Of a stretch of 64,000 bases of DNA, positions 19,133-28,089 are shown in pieces. Origin of the DNA: Bacillus sp. NEB1478 (GTDB lineage Bacteria; Bacillota; Bacilli; Bacillales; Fictibacillaceae). The DNA is taken from positions 1,302,001-1,366,000 of the forward strand of contig NZ_CP134049.1 of NCBI RefSeq assembly GCF_031582965.1. The letters run 5' to 3'. Under the pieces are notes generated by a model. It did not search any database. It was not told the DNA's origin and saw only the letters and a list, made by a program, of their open reading frames with translations. Numbering within the stretch: the stretch's first letter is position 1; the number at the start of each line of letters is the position of its first letter. The translations under genes were made by a program, and so were the position numbers.

Positions 19133-19663
19133 TTAGAGTAAATAGCCTTTTTCACTTAATGCCTGGCATGCTTTATCAATTTTTTCTTTGGAATCGGATG
19201 TTAATGTATGCGTGTGAACACCTTCTGTCAGCGCGCTTAATAGGACAGCGTTAGTATCTGTTAACCGTTTCATAAATTCTTCGACATCCACGCGGCTGGA
19301 TAATTTTAGTGATGCTTTTATATCTCCATACACGGGATGTTCGACGGTGACATCTTCCACTGTTACACCATGATCAACAATCGTATTTAACTCATCGATC
19401 GTTGTATCTGCTGTATGATTCGCTGCAATAACACGAGAAAAAGGATGTCCTTTCTCAGCGTTGATATAAATATAGCCTTGTGCTGTTGCCATGATTGGTT
19501 CTCCGCTTGCTTTTAGCAGTGACATATCTTGAACGATAACTTGTCTGCTTACATTTGTTTTATTAGCCAGGATTGATCCACTAAGCGGTTCGGCTGATGT
19601 TTTAAGCCATTCTATTAATAAAGCCCTTCTATCATCACCTTTTAATTTATCTCCATTACTCAT
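19133..19663 (-). CDS. nadR: Niacin-responsive transcriptional repressor NadR/NiaR (YrxA)
   Basis: This 176-residue protein has an N-terminal winged helix (PLSGSILANKTNVSRQVIVQDMSLLKASG, about residues 18-48) and a C-terminal 3H domain with conserved histidines (HPFSRVIAANH, VEHPVYGD). It represses NAD-synthesis genes when nicotinate is plentiful. Its ATG overlaps the nifS stop by one base (TAATG), so it is co-translated with nifS, divergent from nadBCA. Confidence 0.92.
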   Translation of the reverse strand: MSNGDKLKGDDRRALLIEWLKTSAEPLSGSILANKTNVSRQVIVQDMSLLKASGEPIMATAQGYIYINAEKGHPFSRVIAANHTADTTIDELNTIVDHGVTVEDVTVEHPVYGDIKASLKLSSRVDVEEFMKRLTDTNAVLLSALTEGVHTHTLTSDSKEKIDKACQALSEKGYLL

Positions 19664-20808
19664 TAACTAGGAACACCTCTTACCGATGAAAGTTTGTTAG
19701 AAATTTCATTTAATGCTTTGCATAAATCATATATATCCTTCTCTTTTGTTAAATGACTGAACGAAATGCGTACAAGCCCATGAGCCTCACTGTCTGTCCG
19801 TCCGATAGCGAGTAGCGTTCTGGATGGTTCCTGCTGGCCATTTTGACAAGCAGATCCGGTTGAAACGCTTATGTTCATTCGATTTAGCTCTTGCATAACG
19901 ATCTGACCTTCGATACTTTTTATTCTGATTGGAAGGATATAAGGAGAACTTTTCAAACTGCCTTCAATAATTATATTGTTATTTTCAAGTATAAGCGAAG
20001 TGAAAAGATTTCGCATGCTGCTAACGTGTTTATAGTGTACTGAGTGTTTGTTAATCGCATCTGAAGCAGCTGTTACAAATGCCACTACAGATGGAAGGTC
20101 GACTGTTCCAGGTCTGAAACCTTGTTCGTGTGTAACATGTGAAAGAATAGGAGAGATGTGTATCTTTGGTGAAATATATACCGCACCTGTTCCTTTAGGA
20201 CCGAAGATTTTGTGTGCAGACATAGTGAAAGCATCCAATTTTATAGATTTAAAATGATTCATTTTTACTTTTGTAAAAGACTGTACACAATCACTATGAA
20301 ATAAGATACCTTTTTTGTTTAGAAAGCCCCCGATACTTTCTATATCCTGCATAGTGCCAGTCTCGCTGTTAACATGCTGTATCGTCGCAAGTATTGTATC
20401 AGGTCGTATGTGTTTATTGATTTCTTCAATAGTAATAGAACCTGAACTATCGACTGGTACTCTTGTTACTTCAAACCCGTTTTTCTCCAAGTAGTTAAGT
20501 GTGTAATCTACCGAAGGATGTTCGATATTTGAGGAAAGAATATGTTTTCCTTTTTGTGAACCGAATACTAAAGAAGTAAGCGCGAGAAAATTTCCGTCAG
20601 ATCCTCCCCCGGTAAAATATATTCCTCTTGATTCTTTTCCTATCAGTTCAGCTAAACTTGTTCTTGCATGTTCTAATAAATCTTTTGAATTTTGGCCGCA
20701 CGCATGCAGACTTTCAGTATTATGAAAATAATTTTCTGATGTATGAATATAAGCTTCAAGAGCTTTTTTTGACATGGGTGTAGTAGCTGCATAATCAAGG
20801 TATAGCAA
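19663..20808 (-). CDS. nifS: Cysteine desulfurase of the NAD operon (NifS/NadS type)
   Basis: This 381-residue PLP enzyme supplies sulfur for the [4Fe-4S] cluster of quinolinate synthase NadA. The PLP lysine is in SAHKIFGPKGTG and the active cysteine in STGSACQNG. The frame opens with GTG 20817, but that codon abuts GAGG. TTG 20808 lies at normal distance from GAGGTG and gives the family N-terminus MLYLDYAATTP. It is divergent from nadB, across a palindrome that is probably the NiaR operator. A second desulfurase (iscS) lies at 52.2 kb. Confidence 0.92.
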   Translation of the reverse strand: MLYLDYAATTPMSKKALEAYIHTSENYFHNTESLHACGQNSKDLLEHARTSLAELIGKESRGIYFTGGGSDGNFLALTSLVFGSQKGKHILSSNIEHPSVDYTLNYLEKNGFEVTRVPVDSSGSITIEEINKHIRPDTILATIQHVNSETGTMQDIESIGGFLNKKGILFHSDCVQSFTKVKMNHFKSIKLDAFTMSAHKIFGPKGTGAVYISPKIHISPILSHVTHEQGFRPGTVDLPSVVAFVTAASDAINKHSVHYKHVSSMRNLFTSLILENNNIIIEGSLKSSPYILPIRIKSIEGQIVMQELNRMNISVSTGSACQNGQQEPSRTLLAIGRTDSEAHGLVRISFSHLTKEKDIYDLCKALNEISNKLSSVRGVPS

Positions 20809-20859
20809 GGATTGCACCTCATTTTTAATAAAATTCTTGTATCTAGTTTAAATCTGTGT

Positions 20860-20884
20860 AAATATAGGTGTCAAGACACATGTA
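20860..20884. promoter_or_regulatory. Probable NiaR operator between nifS and nadB
   Basis: GTGTC AA GACAC (20868-20879) is a perfect 5-bp inverted repeat in an AT-rich flank, centred between the divergent genes whose homologues are known NiaR/YrxA targets. A possible nadB promoter (TTGTAT 20837-20842, TAAATA 20859-20864) runs into the palindrome. Confidence 0.6.
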
Positions 20885-20901
20885 AAGTAGAGGTGTTTTG
20901 T

Positions 20902-22482
20902 ATGAACATTGTTGAGGCAGATGTTTTGATTATAGGAAGTGGTATTGCTGGATTAATCGCAGCAGAGTATTTAAGTACGCATAAGAATGTGATAATTATC
21001 ACAAAGTCTGAAATTAAACACTCAAACTCATATATGGCGCAGGGTGGTATCTCTGCTGCAATCAGTAAAAACGATCATTGGAGCAACCATTACGAGGACA
21101 CTATCCAAGCGGGTCATTATCATAATCATCCCGAAAAGACAGAACATCTTGTAAAAGAAGGTCAAAATGTAATCCAGACTCTCTTTGAATGGGGTGTGCC
21201 TTTTGATCGATCGGAAGATGGCAGTTTTCTTCTCGGAAAAGAAGGAGGACATCAACAAAACAGAATCATTCATGCCGGAGGAGATCAAACAGGAAAAATG
21301 GTCATGGAAGTTTTAATAGAACGGGTTAAGAAAAAGGTGAATATTGTATCTGGACAATACGCCATTGATATAATCGCAGACAGCAATCGAACCTATGGCG
21401 TTTATTGTAAAGATGATGAAGACAACATTACAATGTATCATGCTCCTCATACCATCTTAGCGGGTGGGGGTTATGCTGGGATTTTCTCGGATTCATCAAA
21501 CTCACATGGGGCAGATGGCAGTGTAATATGCATGGCTTACCGAGCAGGTGCGGAATTAGCAGACATAGAATTTATTCAATTTCATCCTACTTTACTTAAA
21601 CATGATCAATATAAAGGATTGATTACCGAGGCAGTAAGAGGACAAGGAGGCATTCTTTTAAATTCAAAAGGTGTTCCTGTGATGAATGGTGTTCATCCAA
21701 TGAAAGATCTTGCTCCTAGAGATATTGTTTCTAGAAGATTGTTTGAAGAGATTTATAAAAAGGGTGAGGCGGTTTACTTAGATATTACGGGAATTTCTAA
21801 TTTCGAAATAAAATTTCCGGGAGTTACAGCATTATGTAAAAAAGCAGGTGTGTCTTTAGAAAAAGGGTTAATTCCGGTATCTCCAGGTGCTCATTTTACA
21901 ATGGGGGGAATTATGACAGATATTCATGGCAGGACTTCTTTAGATGGCTTATACGCAGTTGGTGAATGTGCGCATACAGGTGTCCATGGTGCAAACCGGC
22001 TAGCAAGCAACTCTTTACTGGAAGGAGCGGTTTTTGCCAAACAATCAGCGGATTATATTTTAACTTTTACAACGAATGAACCAACGCGTCTGCCTGTTTC
22101 TCATTTCGAAATGTTTTCTGTTCGGCACGAAATGGCAGAGGAATTACTAGATGAAACGATGATTAAAACAATAATGAATGAATCGGCAGGTATCTGCAGA
22201 AATCAGGAACAGCTTAAAAATGCGACAGAACTCCTGCAGCTATCCGAATTGAAACCATCACTGTTCATGATGCCATTATCTTATATTCGCAAACTGAACA
22301 TACAAACTATGGCGTGGTTAACAGTTTCGAGCAGCTTACAGCGTACTGAGAGCAGAGGCAGCCATTATCGCACCGATTTTTCCGGGCCGCGCAATGAATG
22401 GTGTCAAAAAAATATAATTAGGAGCTTAAAAAATGATGAATTTACTTTTGCTAAAAAAGCAGTTACAGGATTTTTTAATTGA
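20902..22482 (+). CDS. nadB: L-aspartate oxidase
   Basis: This 526-residue FAD enzyme oxidises aspartate to iminoaspartate, the first step of de novo NAD synthesis. Visible motifs are the dinucleotide fold IIGSGIAGLIAAEYL, SYMAQGGISAAI, the catalytic region TEAVRGQGGILL and HGANRLASNSLLEG. ATG 20902 follows TAGAGGTG; the frame is open from 20812 but the extra residues are unlike the family. The 3' end overlaps nadC by 50 bases. Confidence 0.95.
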   Translation: MNIVEADVLIIGSGIAGLIAAEYLSTHKNVIIITKSEIKHSNSYMAQGGISAAISKNDHWSNHYEDTIQAGHYHNHPEKTEHLVKEGQNVIQTLFEWGVPFDRSEDGSFLLGKEGGHQQNRIIHAGGDQTGKMVMEVLIERVKKKVNIVSGQYAIDIIADSNRTYGVYCKDDEDNITMYHAPHTILAGGGYAGIFSDSSNSHGADGSVICMAYRAGAELADIEFIQFHPTLLKHDQYKGLITEAVRGQGGILLNSKGVPVMNGVHPMKDLAPRDIVSRRLFEEIYKKGEAVYLDITGISNFEIKFPGVTALCKKAGVSLEKGLIPVSPGAHFTMGGIMTDIHGRTSLDGLYAVGECAHTGVHGANRLASNSLLEGAVFAKQSADYILTFTTNEPTRLPVSHFEMFSVRHEMAEELLDETMIKTIMNESAGICRNQEQLKNATELLQLSELKPSLFMMPLSYIRKLNIQTMAWLTVSSSLQRTESRGSHYRTDFSGPRNEWCQKNIIRSLKNDEFTFAKKAVTGFFN

Positions 22483-23284
22483 AGATATAGGTTCGGGTGA
22501 CTTATCAGCTTCGCTTTTCGAAGAAGGTGATGTTACGACAGCGACGATGATAGCAAAGGGAAAAGGTATATTTGCTGGTGGAGACGTACTAACGATAGGT
22601 TATGGATTGATTGATTCCGAAGTGGAGACGAATATCCTGGTTAAAGATGGTGATTTCTTTGAAGAAGGCACTGTTTTAGCTGAGATCAAAGGTAAAAGAG
22701 CAAGTATTCTTACTGGAGAGCGAGTCATCTTGAATATCATACAACGGCTTTGCGGTATAGCATCCATTACTGCTAAAGCAGTCTCTTTAACGAAAGGCAA
22801 TGCCAAAATCACTGATACGAGAAAAACTACACCGGGTCTAAGAATGCTTGAAAAATATGCTGTTCGATGCGGAGGAGGAACTAATCATAGAATGGGTCTT
22901 TATGACACAGTGATGTTAAAAGACAACCATTTAGCGGGATTTTCTTCACTCCAAGCAGCGGTCACTGTAGCCCGTGAAAGGGTGGGGCATACAGTGAAAA
23001 TTGAAGTTGAAACCGAGACAGAAGAACAAGTTATTCAGGCGGTTGAAGCAGGAGCAGATATTATTATGTTTGATAATTGTACACCAGAAGAAATCAAGCA
23101 GCGCTTGCGTCATGTACCATCTAACATTATTACTGAAGCATCTGGCGGAATCAGTATGAAAACGATAGAGGCATACAGCTGTACAGGCGTTCAATATTTG
23201 TCATTAGGATTTTTAACACACTCTTACGAAGCTTTGGATATTAGCTTGAATATGAAAGGAGTTATCAAGCATGTCTATTCTTGA
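22433..23284 (+). CDS. nadC: Nicotinate-nucleotide pyrophosphorylase (quinolinate phosphoribosyltransferase)
   Basis: This 283-residue enzyme converts quinolinate and PRPP to nicotinate mononucleotide, CO2 and pyrophosphate. N-terminal EDIGSGDLS, central [28 protein letters not shown] and EASGGIS are family signatures. The start (ATG 22433 or 22436) is set by AGGAG at 22420-22424, so nadC begins 50 bases inside nadB. It overlaps nadA by 14 bases. Confidence 0.95.
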   Translation: MMNLLLLKKQLQDFLIEDIGSGDLSASLFEEGDVTTATMIAKGKGIFAGGDVLTIGYGLIDSEVETNILVKDGDFFEEGTVLAEIKGKRASILTGERVILNIIQRLCGIASITAKAVSLTKGNAKITDTRKTTPGLRMLEKYAVRCGGGTNHRMGLYDTVMLKDNHLAGFSSLQAAVTVARERVGHTVKIEVETETEEQVIQAVEAGADIIMFDNCTPEEIKQRLRHVPSNIITEASGGISMKTIEAYSCTGVQYLSLGFLTHSYEALDISLNMKGVIKHVYS

Positions 23285-24368
23285 AACATTTGCTAAACAA
23301 AGTTCACTTCCAAGTCATTATACACACATGTCTGCAAATGAAATGGAAAGAAAAATTTGGGAAATAAAAAGAGATTTAAAGGATCGTCTTTTTTTACCTG
23401 CGCATCACTATCAAAAAGATGAGATTGTTCAATTTGCAGATGTTACAGGTGATTCACTTCAATTAGCCAGAATATCTTCTGAAAATAAAAAAGCAGAATA
23501 CATTGCTTTTTGCGGTGTTCATTTTATGGCAGAAACTGCGGATATGCTTAGTAATAAAAATCAGAAAGTTATACTGCCGGATCTAAAAGCGGGTTGCTCG
23601 ATGGCGGATATGGCCGACATTTTTCAAACAGAAAGAGCATGGGAACAATTGACAGAGCTTTTTGGAGAATCAATCCTGCCTTTAACATATGTGAATTCAA
23701 CCGCAGCTATAAAAGCATTTTGCGGCAAGCATGGGGGAGCAACAGTAACTTCGTCAAATGCGAAGGAAATGGTAACATGGGCACTTCAACAAAAAGAAAG
23801 ACTGCTTTTCTTACCAGATCAGCACCTTGGAAGAAATACAGCATTCGATCTAGGTGTTCCACTTTCAGAAATGGCGATTTGGGATCCTATTCAAAATAAA
23901 TTAGAATTTGATGGATCTGAATTTAATAAAGTAAAAGTAATTTTATGGAAGGGACATTGTTCGGTTCATGAAAAATTCACAGTGAATCAGATCAATGATT
24001 TTAGACAAAATCATTCAGATTATCAAATCATTGTACATCCTGAATGTACGCATGAAGTTGTGCAAGCAAGTGATTTTAACGGATCAACACATTACATTAT
24101 TGAAACGATCAAGAAAGCAAAAGCAGGAACAAAATGGGCAGTCGGAACTGAGATGAATTTGGTAAATCGTTTAGCGAAAATCTTTCCTGATAAAGAGGTT
24201 GTTTCACTGAATCCAAATCTATGTCCATGCTTAACGATGAATCGAATCGATTTGCCGCACTTATTATGGTCTCTTGAGAATATTGTAAAAGGAACTCCTC
24301 AAAATATTATTAGAGTTGATGATGAAACAAAAAAGTATGCTGTAATGGCTTTAAACCGCATGATGTAA
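23271..24368 (+). CDS. nadA: Quinolinate synthase A
   Basis: This 365-residue iron-sulfur enzyme condenses iminoaspartate with dihydroxyacetone phosphate to quinolinate. Cysteines that can ligate the [4Fe-4S] cluster are in [11 protein letters not shown], the HPECTHEV segment and [14 protein letters not shown] 23271 follows AAAGGAGTT and overlaps the end of nadC. The long Gram-positive form of NadA is about this size. It is last in the nadBCA operon. Confidence 0.95.
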   Translation: MSILETFAKQSSLPSHYTHMSANEMERKIWEIKRDLKDRLFLPAHHYQKDEIVQFADVTGDSLQLARISSENKKAEYIAFCGVHFMAETADMLSNKNQKVILPDLKAGCSMADMADIFQTERAWEQLTELFGESILPLTYVNSTAAIKAFCGKHGGATVTSSNAKEMVTWALQQKERLLFLPDQHLGRNTAFDLGVPLSEMAIWDPIQNKLEFDGSEFNKVKVILWKGHCSVHEKFTVNQINDFRQNHSDYQIIVHPECTHEVVQASDFNGSTHYIIETIKKAKAGTKWAVGTEMNLVNRLAKIFPDKEVVSLNPNLCPCLTMNRIDLPHLLWSLENIVKGTPQNIIRVDDETKKYAVMALNRMM

Positions 24369-25109
24369 TGTTTAATCACTCCTGTCATATCCTACATTTC
24401 TAAGACATAAATTGATAAAGGAATTATTGTCATTAATATGATGTAGCAATATGCCCAAATGTTCATATACTGTAAGGAAATTTGGCAGGAGGGAGTTTTG
24501 CAGCGTGAGAATTCATATTGTGCAAAAAGGGGACACACTCGATAAAATCGCTCAAAAATATAATGTGCCTGTAATGGAATTAAGAAAAGCCAACCCTGGT
24601 TTTTCGACTTCGGACGTAATTGAGCGGGGGGAAAAGATAAAAATCCCTATAAAAATGCCTAGTGTAAAAAAAGAAGCTCCAATTAAAAAAGAACAACCAG
24701 TAGCACCAATTCAAGAAAAACCAGTAGCACCAATTCAAGAAAACCACCAGCAGCACCTGTTCAAGAAAAACCTAAGCCGGCACCAATGAAACCAGCACCG
24801 CTAAAACCAGCGCAACTGAAACCAGCACCAGTGAAACCAGCGCCGATGAAACCAGCACCAATGAAACCAGCTCAAAAGATGGAAAAGAAAGATGTACCGA
24901 TGAAAAAAGATGTACCGATGAAGAAAGATGTACTTATGGAAAAAGATGCAGTACCAATGAAGAAAGATATTATACCGATGAAAAAGGATTCGTATCAAGC
25001 ACCAATGAAACAGCCTATGGCACCTATGCATGACAAAGATTTTGCAGGAATGATGGAGTCTTCAGACTTAGGCGGATCATATATGCCAATGGGAAATCCT
25101 TACATGGAA

Positions 25110-25253
25110 AACATGCCTAATATGGCAAATCAACCTAACATGGCAAACATGCCTAATATGGCAAACCAACCTAACATGGCAAACATGCCTAATATGGCCA
25201 ACCAACCAAACATGGCAAACATGCCCAATATGGCCAATCAGCCTAACATGATG
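25110..25253 (+). repeat. Four 36-bp tandem repeats in safA
   Basis: Four near-identical units encode NMPNMANQPNMA. Differences are mostly silent (gca/gcc, caa/cag, cct/ccc), and the last unit ends in Met-Met. The unit length is a multiple of three, so copy-number change keeps the frame. Confidence 0.9.
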
Positions 25254-25622
25254 AAAAAACCAGGATTAAATCCTATGGGTAAGGATATGTATCCAAATCA
25301 AAAACATCAGTTTTTGATGGAAGAATCATCAGCAATGATGCAGTCAATGTATGGTTCTATGCCACCAATGTTTCCGAAACCACAAACATATTCACCTATG
25401 CCACAAGGTCAAGGCATGATGCCGCCTCAAGGTTTTAGCGGTATGCCTCAATTGTATGGGGGAGGTTATCCTCAAGGGATGGGTATGGATGGACAGCAAG
25501 GCGGAATGTCATTTGGAGAGTTTCCGCAATCTGATATGGACATGATGCCTGCAGGAGAATATACACCAGGAGGACCGCAATCAGTCCAAGGACTACAGCA
25601 ATTGGGTCAAATGGGTATGCAA

Positions 25623-25934
25623 GGTGGCGGAATGCCGCAAATGGGTCAGATGGGCATGCAAGGTGGCGGAATGCCTCAAATGGGTCAGATGGGCATGCAA
25701 GGTGGCGGAATGCCGCAAATGGGTCAGATGGGCATGCAAGGTGGCGGAATGCCGCAAATGGGTCAGATGGGCATGCAAGGTGGCGGAATGCCGCAAATGG
25801 GTCAGATGGGCATGCAAGGTGGCGGAATGCCTCAAATGGGTCAGATGGGTATGCAAGGTGGAGGAATGCCGCAAATGGGTCAGATGGGCATGCAAGGTGG
25901 CGGAATGCCGCAAATGGGTCAGATGGGTATGCCA
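25623..25934 (+). repeat. Eight 39-bp tandem repeats in safA
   Basis: Units begin near 25623, 25662, 25701, 25740, 25779, 25818, 25857 and 25896 and encode GGGMPQMGQMGMQ. They differ at only a few bases (ccg/cct, ggc/gga, ggc/ggt), which indicates recent expansion or homogenisation. Confidence 0.92.
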
Positions 25935-26112
25935 AGTATGATGGGGATGCCGCAAATGGGTCAGATGGGTATGCCAAGTATGATGGGGATGCCGCAAATG
26001 GGTCAAATGGGAATGCCAGGAATGATGGGAATGCCAGGAATGCCAGGAATGCCAGGAATGCCGGGAATGCCAGGAATGATGGGAATGCCAGGAATGCCAG
26101 GAATGATGGGAA
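25935..26112 (+). repeat. 42-bp repeats followed by a Met-Pro-Gly run in safA
   Basis: Two 42-bp units encode SMMGMPQMGQMGMP, followed by short 9-bp units encoding GMP. This gives a methionine-rich C-terminal region before the conserved NPDLPNPYAE tail. Confidence 0.85.
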
Positions 26113-26223
26113 TGCCACAGATGATGCCTATGCCTATGCGACAAAATCCGGATCTGCCAAATCCCTATGCTGAAGCACAAACACGTGAATATCAACAAGA
26201 TGAAACAGAAGGATCAGAGGAAA

Positions 26224-27225
26224 ATGAATAGAGAAAATAGAGACGGTTTCCCTGGAGATCGTCTTTTTTTAAACAAAATGAAAGAAGCTGGGTTGTCTGT
26301 AAAAGAATATGGTTTTTTTAGAGACAATGTTATCTGGATAGAAACGTCAGAAGGGGATTATGTATTAAAGGGATTCAAACGGCAGGCAACGTGTGAAAAG
26401 CAGTTCAACCTTTCAAAACTATATGAAGGGATAAAGCCTAGAATTATGGGAACATATACAGTGTTTCCGAATAACAAACCTTTTATAGAATTTGGGGGTT
26501 ACTTATGGGCGATCATGCCATTTTACAAAGGTGATGGTCTGCACTTTGGAAATAAAAAAGATGTTTCAGCAGGAATGGAAGCCATAAGCCGATTTCATAA
26601 TCGATCAATCAACATACCCTCATCCATATATGATGACCTCTCATCATATTCGCTATATAAAAAATGGAGTGAACGTTATGACTTGTTTAAAAGTTTTGCC
26701 ATAACAGCTAATTGGAGTAAAGAAATACAACCATTACTGCATGATATGTTGTTTTGGGGGAAATGGAGTTTGAAAAACTTTGATCATGATTCAATTGAAG
26801 CACTTGAAAGAAAGGCATTTCGAAAAAGAGAGATAACTCATGGAGATGTTGCACCTCATAATTTTGTTTTAAATAGAAAAAAAAATAAACCAGCTTATTT
26901 AATTGACTTTGATTTATTTGCGGCTGTGCCTCAAGCATACGACTGGCTGCAGTATGCAAATCGTATTCTGCCTTTTTGGTATTGGTCCTATTCAAAAATG
27001 GAACAAATGGGGAACGAGGATTTTTTAAAATGGTTTAATAAAAAATGGTTTGTTATTTGTTTAGTGTTCCCGACCGATTTATACCGGGAATGGAATCGTG
27101 CATTAAGATATAACGACTCAGAAATAATTGCAGAAATTACAAGATTTACGCTGAGAGATTACACTTATCGTAAAGTATTTGTGGAGAGAATTATTAAAAT
27201 GATTGAAAAAAAAGAAGGAACATAA
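26224..27225 (+). CDS. CotS/YsxE-family spore coat protein with kinase-like fold
   Basis: This 333-residue protein has the aminoglycoside-phosphotransferase fold used by CotS, CotI and YsxE spore proteins. The catalytic-loop-like motif ITHGDVAPHNFVL and the metal-binding-like YLIDFDLF are present, so ATP-dependent phosphotransfer is possible. The glycine-rich loop is weak. ATG 26224 overlaps the safA stop by eight bases, with GAAGGATCAGAGG just before, implying coupled translation of the two coat genes. B. subtilis has coxA directly after safA, so this gene is an insertion relative to that order. Substrate unknown. Confidence 0.75.
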   Translation: MNRENRDGFPGDRLFLNKMKEAGLSVKEYGFFRDNVIWIETSEGDYVLKGFKRQATCEKQFNLSKLYEGIKPRIMGTYTVFPNNKPFIEFGGYLWAIMPFYKGDGLHFGNKKDVSAGMEAISRFHNRSINIPSSIYDDLSSYSLYKKWSERYDLFKSFAITANWSKEIQPLLHDMLFWGKWSLKNFDHDSIEALERKAFRKREITHGDVAPHNFVLNRKKNKPAYLIDFDLFAAVPQAYDWLQYANRILPFWYWSYSKMEQMGNEDFLKWFNKKWFVICLVFPTDLYREWNRALRYNDSEIIAEITRFTLRDYTYRKVFVERIIKMIEKKEGT

Positions 27226-27255
27226 AAAATCCTACATTTAACAGATTAATTAACG

Positions 27256-27288
27256 CCTCCTCTTGCCAACCTAATAGGTGAAAGGAGG
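27256..27288 (+). promoter_or_regulatory. Hairpin that would pair the coxA ribosome site
   Basis: CCTCC (27257-27261) can pair with GGAGG (27284-27288) of the downstream ribosome site, with an inner ACCT / AGGT stem. A short T-run follows, so it could act as a weak terminator or as a translational brake. Confidence 0.4.
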
Positions 27289-27296
27289 TTTTTCCA

Positions 27297-27884
27297 TTGA
27301 AATTAATCGTGAAAACATTAACTTTCGTATTACTTTCATCAGGCTTAGCAGCGTGTAATGGTGTAAATGAATCACAGGACAAGTATGACAACGATACTCG
27401 TCCTATTGGATATTATTCAAATGAGGGCGACAATCGTGGTGATCTTGACAGAAGCAAAGGTCCAATTACTGATATGTCTGACCGGAATACAACAGACCAT
27501 GCAACCACTTATCACGAAGATTACAACGGTGCATTAGCTGAACGTATTACCAATAAAGTAAATAAAATTAATGGTGTTGACGATGCTCACGTTATTCTTG
27601 AGGATAATACCGTCATTGTCGGAGTAGACACCAGTAATAAAAATAAAGAAAAACTTACAAACAAAGTTAGTCATACAGCTAAGAAAATTGCACCAGACCG
27701 TGATGTGAAGGTAGTTACAGATCAACGTATGAATGCACGAATTAAAAGCGTAGAAAACGACTTGCGCGATGGTCGTGCTTACTCAGAGGTTGAAACTGAC
27801 GTAAAAGGAATCATGAATGACATTGTCGCTGCAGGAAGTAATCTTGGCAATGCGATTAAGCGTCCTTTCGAAAAGAATCGTTAA
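27297..27884 (+). CDS. coxA: YhcN/YlaJ-family sporulation lipoprotein (CoxA-like)
   Basis: This 195-residue lipoprotein has a signal peptide with lipobox LAAC (Cys about residue 20), then a hydrophilic linker and a YhcN/YlaJ-type domain (ERITNKVNKINGVDDAHVILEDNTVIVGVD). The position near safA matches coxA, a cortex-associated protein of B. subtilis. TTG 27297 follows AAAGGAGGT at good spacing. In B. subtilis further genes, including bofC, come before ruvA, but here ruvA is next. Confidence 0.8.
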   Translation: MKLIVKTLTFVLLSSGLAACNGVNESQDKYDNDTRPIGYYSNEGDNRGDLDRSKGPITDMSDRNTTDHATTYHEDYNGALAERITNKVNKINGVDDAHVILEDNTVIVGVDTSNKNKEKLTNKVSHTAKKIAPDRDVKVVTDQRMNARIKSVENDLRDGRAYSEVETDVKGIMNDIVAAGSNLGNAIKRPFEKNR

Positions 27885-27892
27885 AGAAATGA

Positions 27893-27928
27893 CCCAAAAG
27901 GTATACACATACCTCTTGGGCATTTTTT
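27893..27928 (+). terminator. Rho-independent terminator after coxA
   Basis: Stem CCCAAAAGGTAT / ATACCTCTTGGG with one mismatch, four-base loop and T-run. Confidence 0.85.
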
Positions 27929-28031
27929 TGGTTTACATTTGAAATGTTAATCCTTCTATTTATTTTCTTTTGTTATCAATTCTTATAAGTTCGTTCAAAT
28001 TCACTTTTATAAAGATTTAACTCCTTGGCTA

Positions 28032-28040
28032 TGTTACAAT
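28032..28040 (+). promoter_or_regulatory. Candidate extended -10 promoter for ruvA
   Basis: TGTTACAAT matches TGnTACAAT; no clear -35 is seen 17 bases upstream. It lies 50 bases before the ruvA start. Confidence 0.4.
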
Positions 28041-28089
28041 AATGAAATAGAAACATACGCTCGGTTTTTTAGGAATAGGGGAGAAAACA

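Larger units (their letters stand above)
24505..26231 (+). pseudogene. safA: Spore morphogenetic protein SafA, frame broken by one base
   Basis: GTG 24505, ten bases after AGGAGGGA, opens a LysM domain (RIHIVQKGDTLDKIAQKYNV) that targets SafA to spore cortex peptidoglycan. After about 80 residues the frame runs to TGA 24787. The SafA-like remainder (Lys/Pro, then Met/Gly/Gln repeats, ending in a SafA-like EENE) continues in the -1 frame to 26231 and starts with ATG 24786, overlapping the stop as ATGA. Two earlier repeat units read CAAGAAAAACC. The third, at 24736-24745, has four A instead of five, and adding one A restores the frame. So this is a natural frameshift, a split gene or a homopolymer error. 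A CATATACT at 24464-24471 could be part of a sporulation promoter. Confidence 0.85.

Noticed and set aside
19045..19254. Open frame of 69 codons overlapping the 3' end of nadR
   Set aside because: It is antisense to nadR, starts at the end of a terminator and has no family resemblance.
19663..20808. Two cysteine desulfurases (19.7 kb and 52.2 kb) as a duplication or assembly artefact
   Set aside because: They differ clearly in sequence and each lies in its expected context: NAD synthesis versus cymR-mnmA.
24730..24790. Programmed -1 ribosomal frameshift in safA
   Set aside because: No X XXY YYZ slippery heptamer or downstream structure is seen; a missing A in a repeat explains the shift more simply.
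25435..26198. Long open frames on the - strand and in the +1 frame across the safA repeats
   Set aside because: They are shadows of the repetitive coding sequence; no ribosome sites, and the products are simple repeats of His/Leu/Ser or Trp/Lys/Cys.
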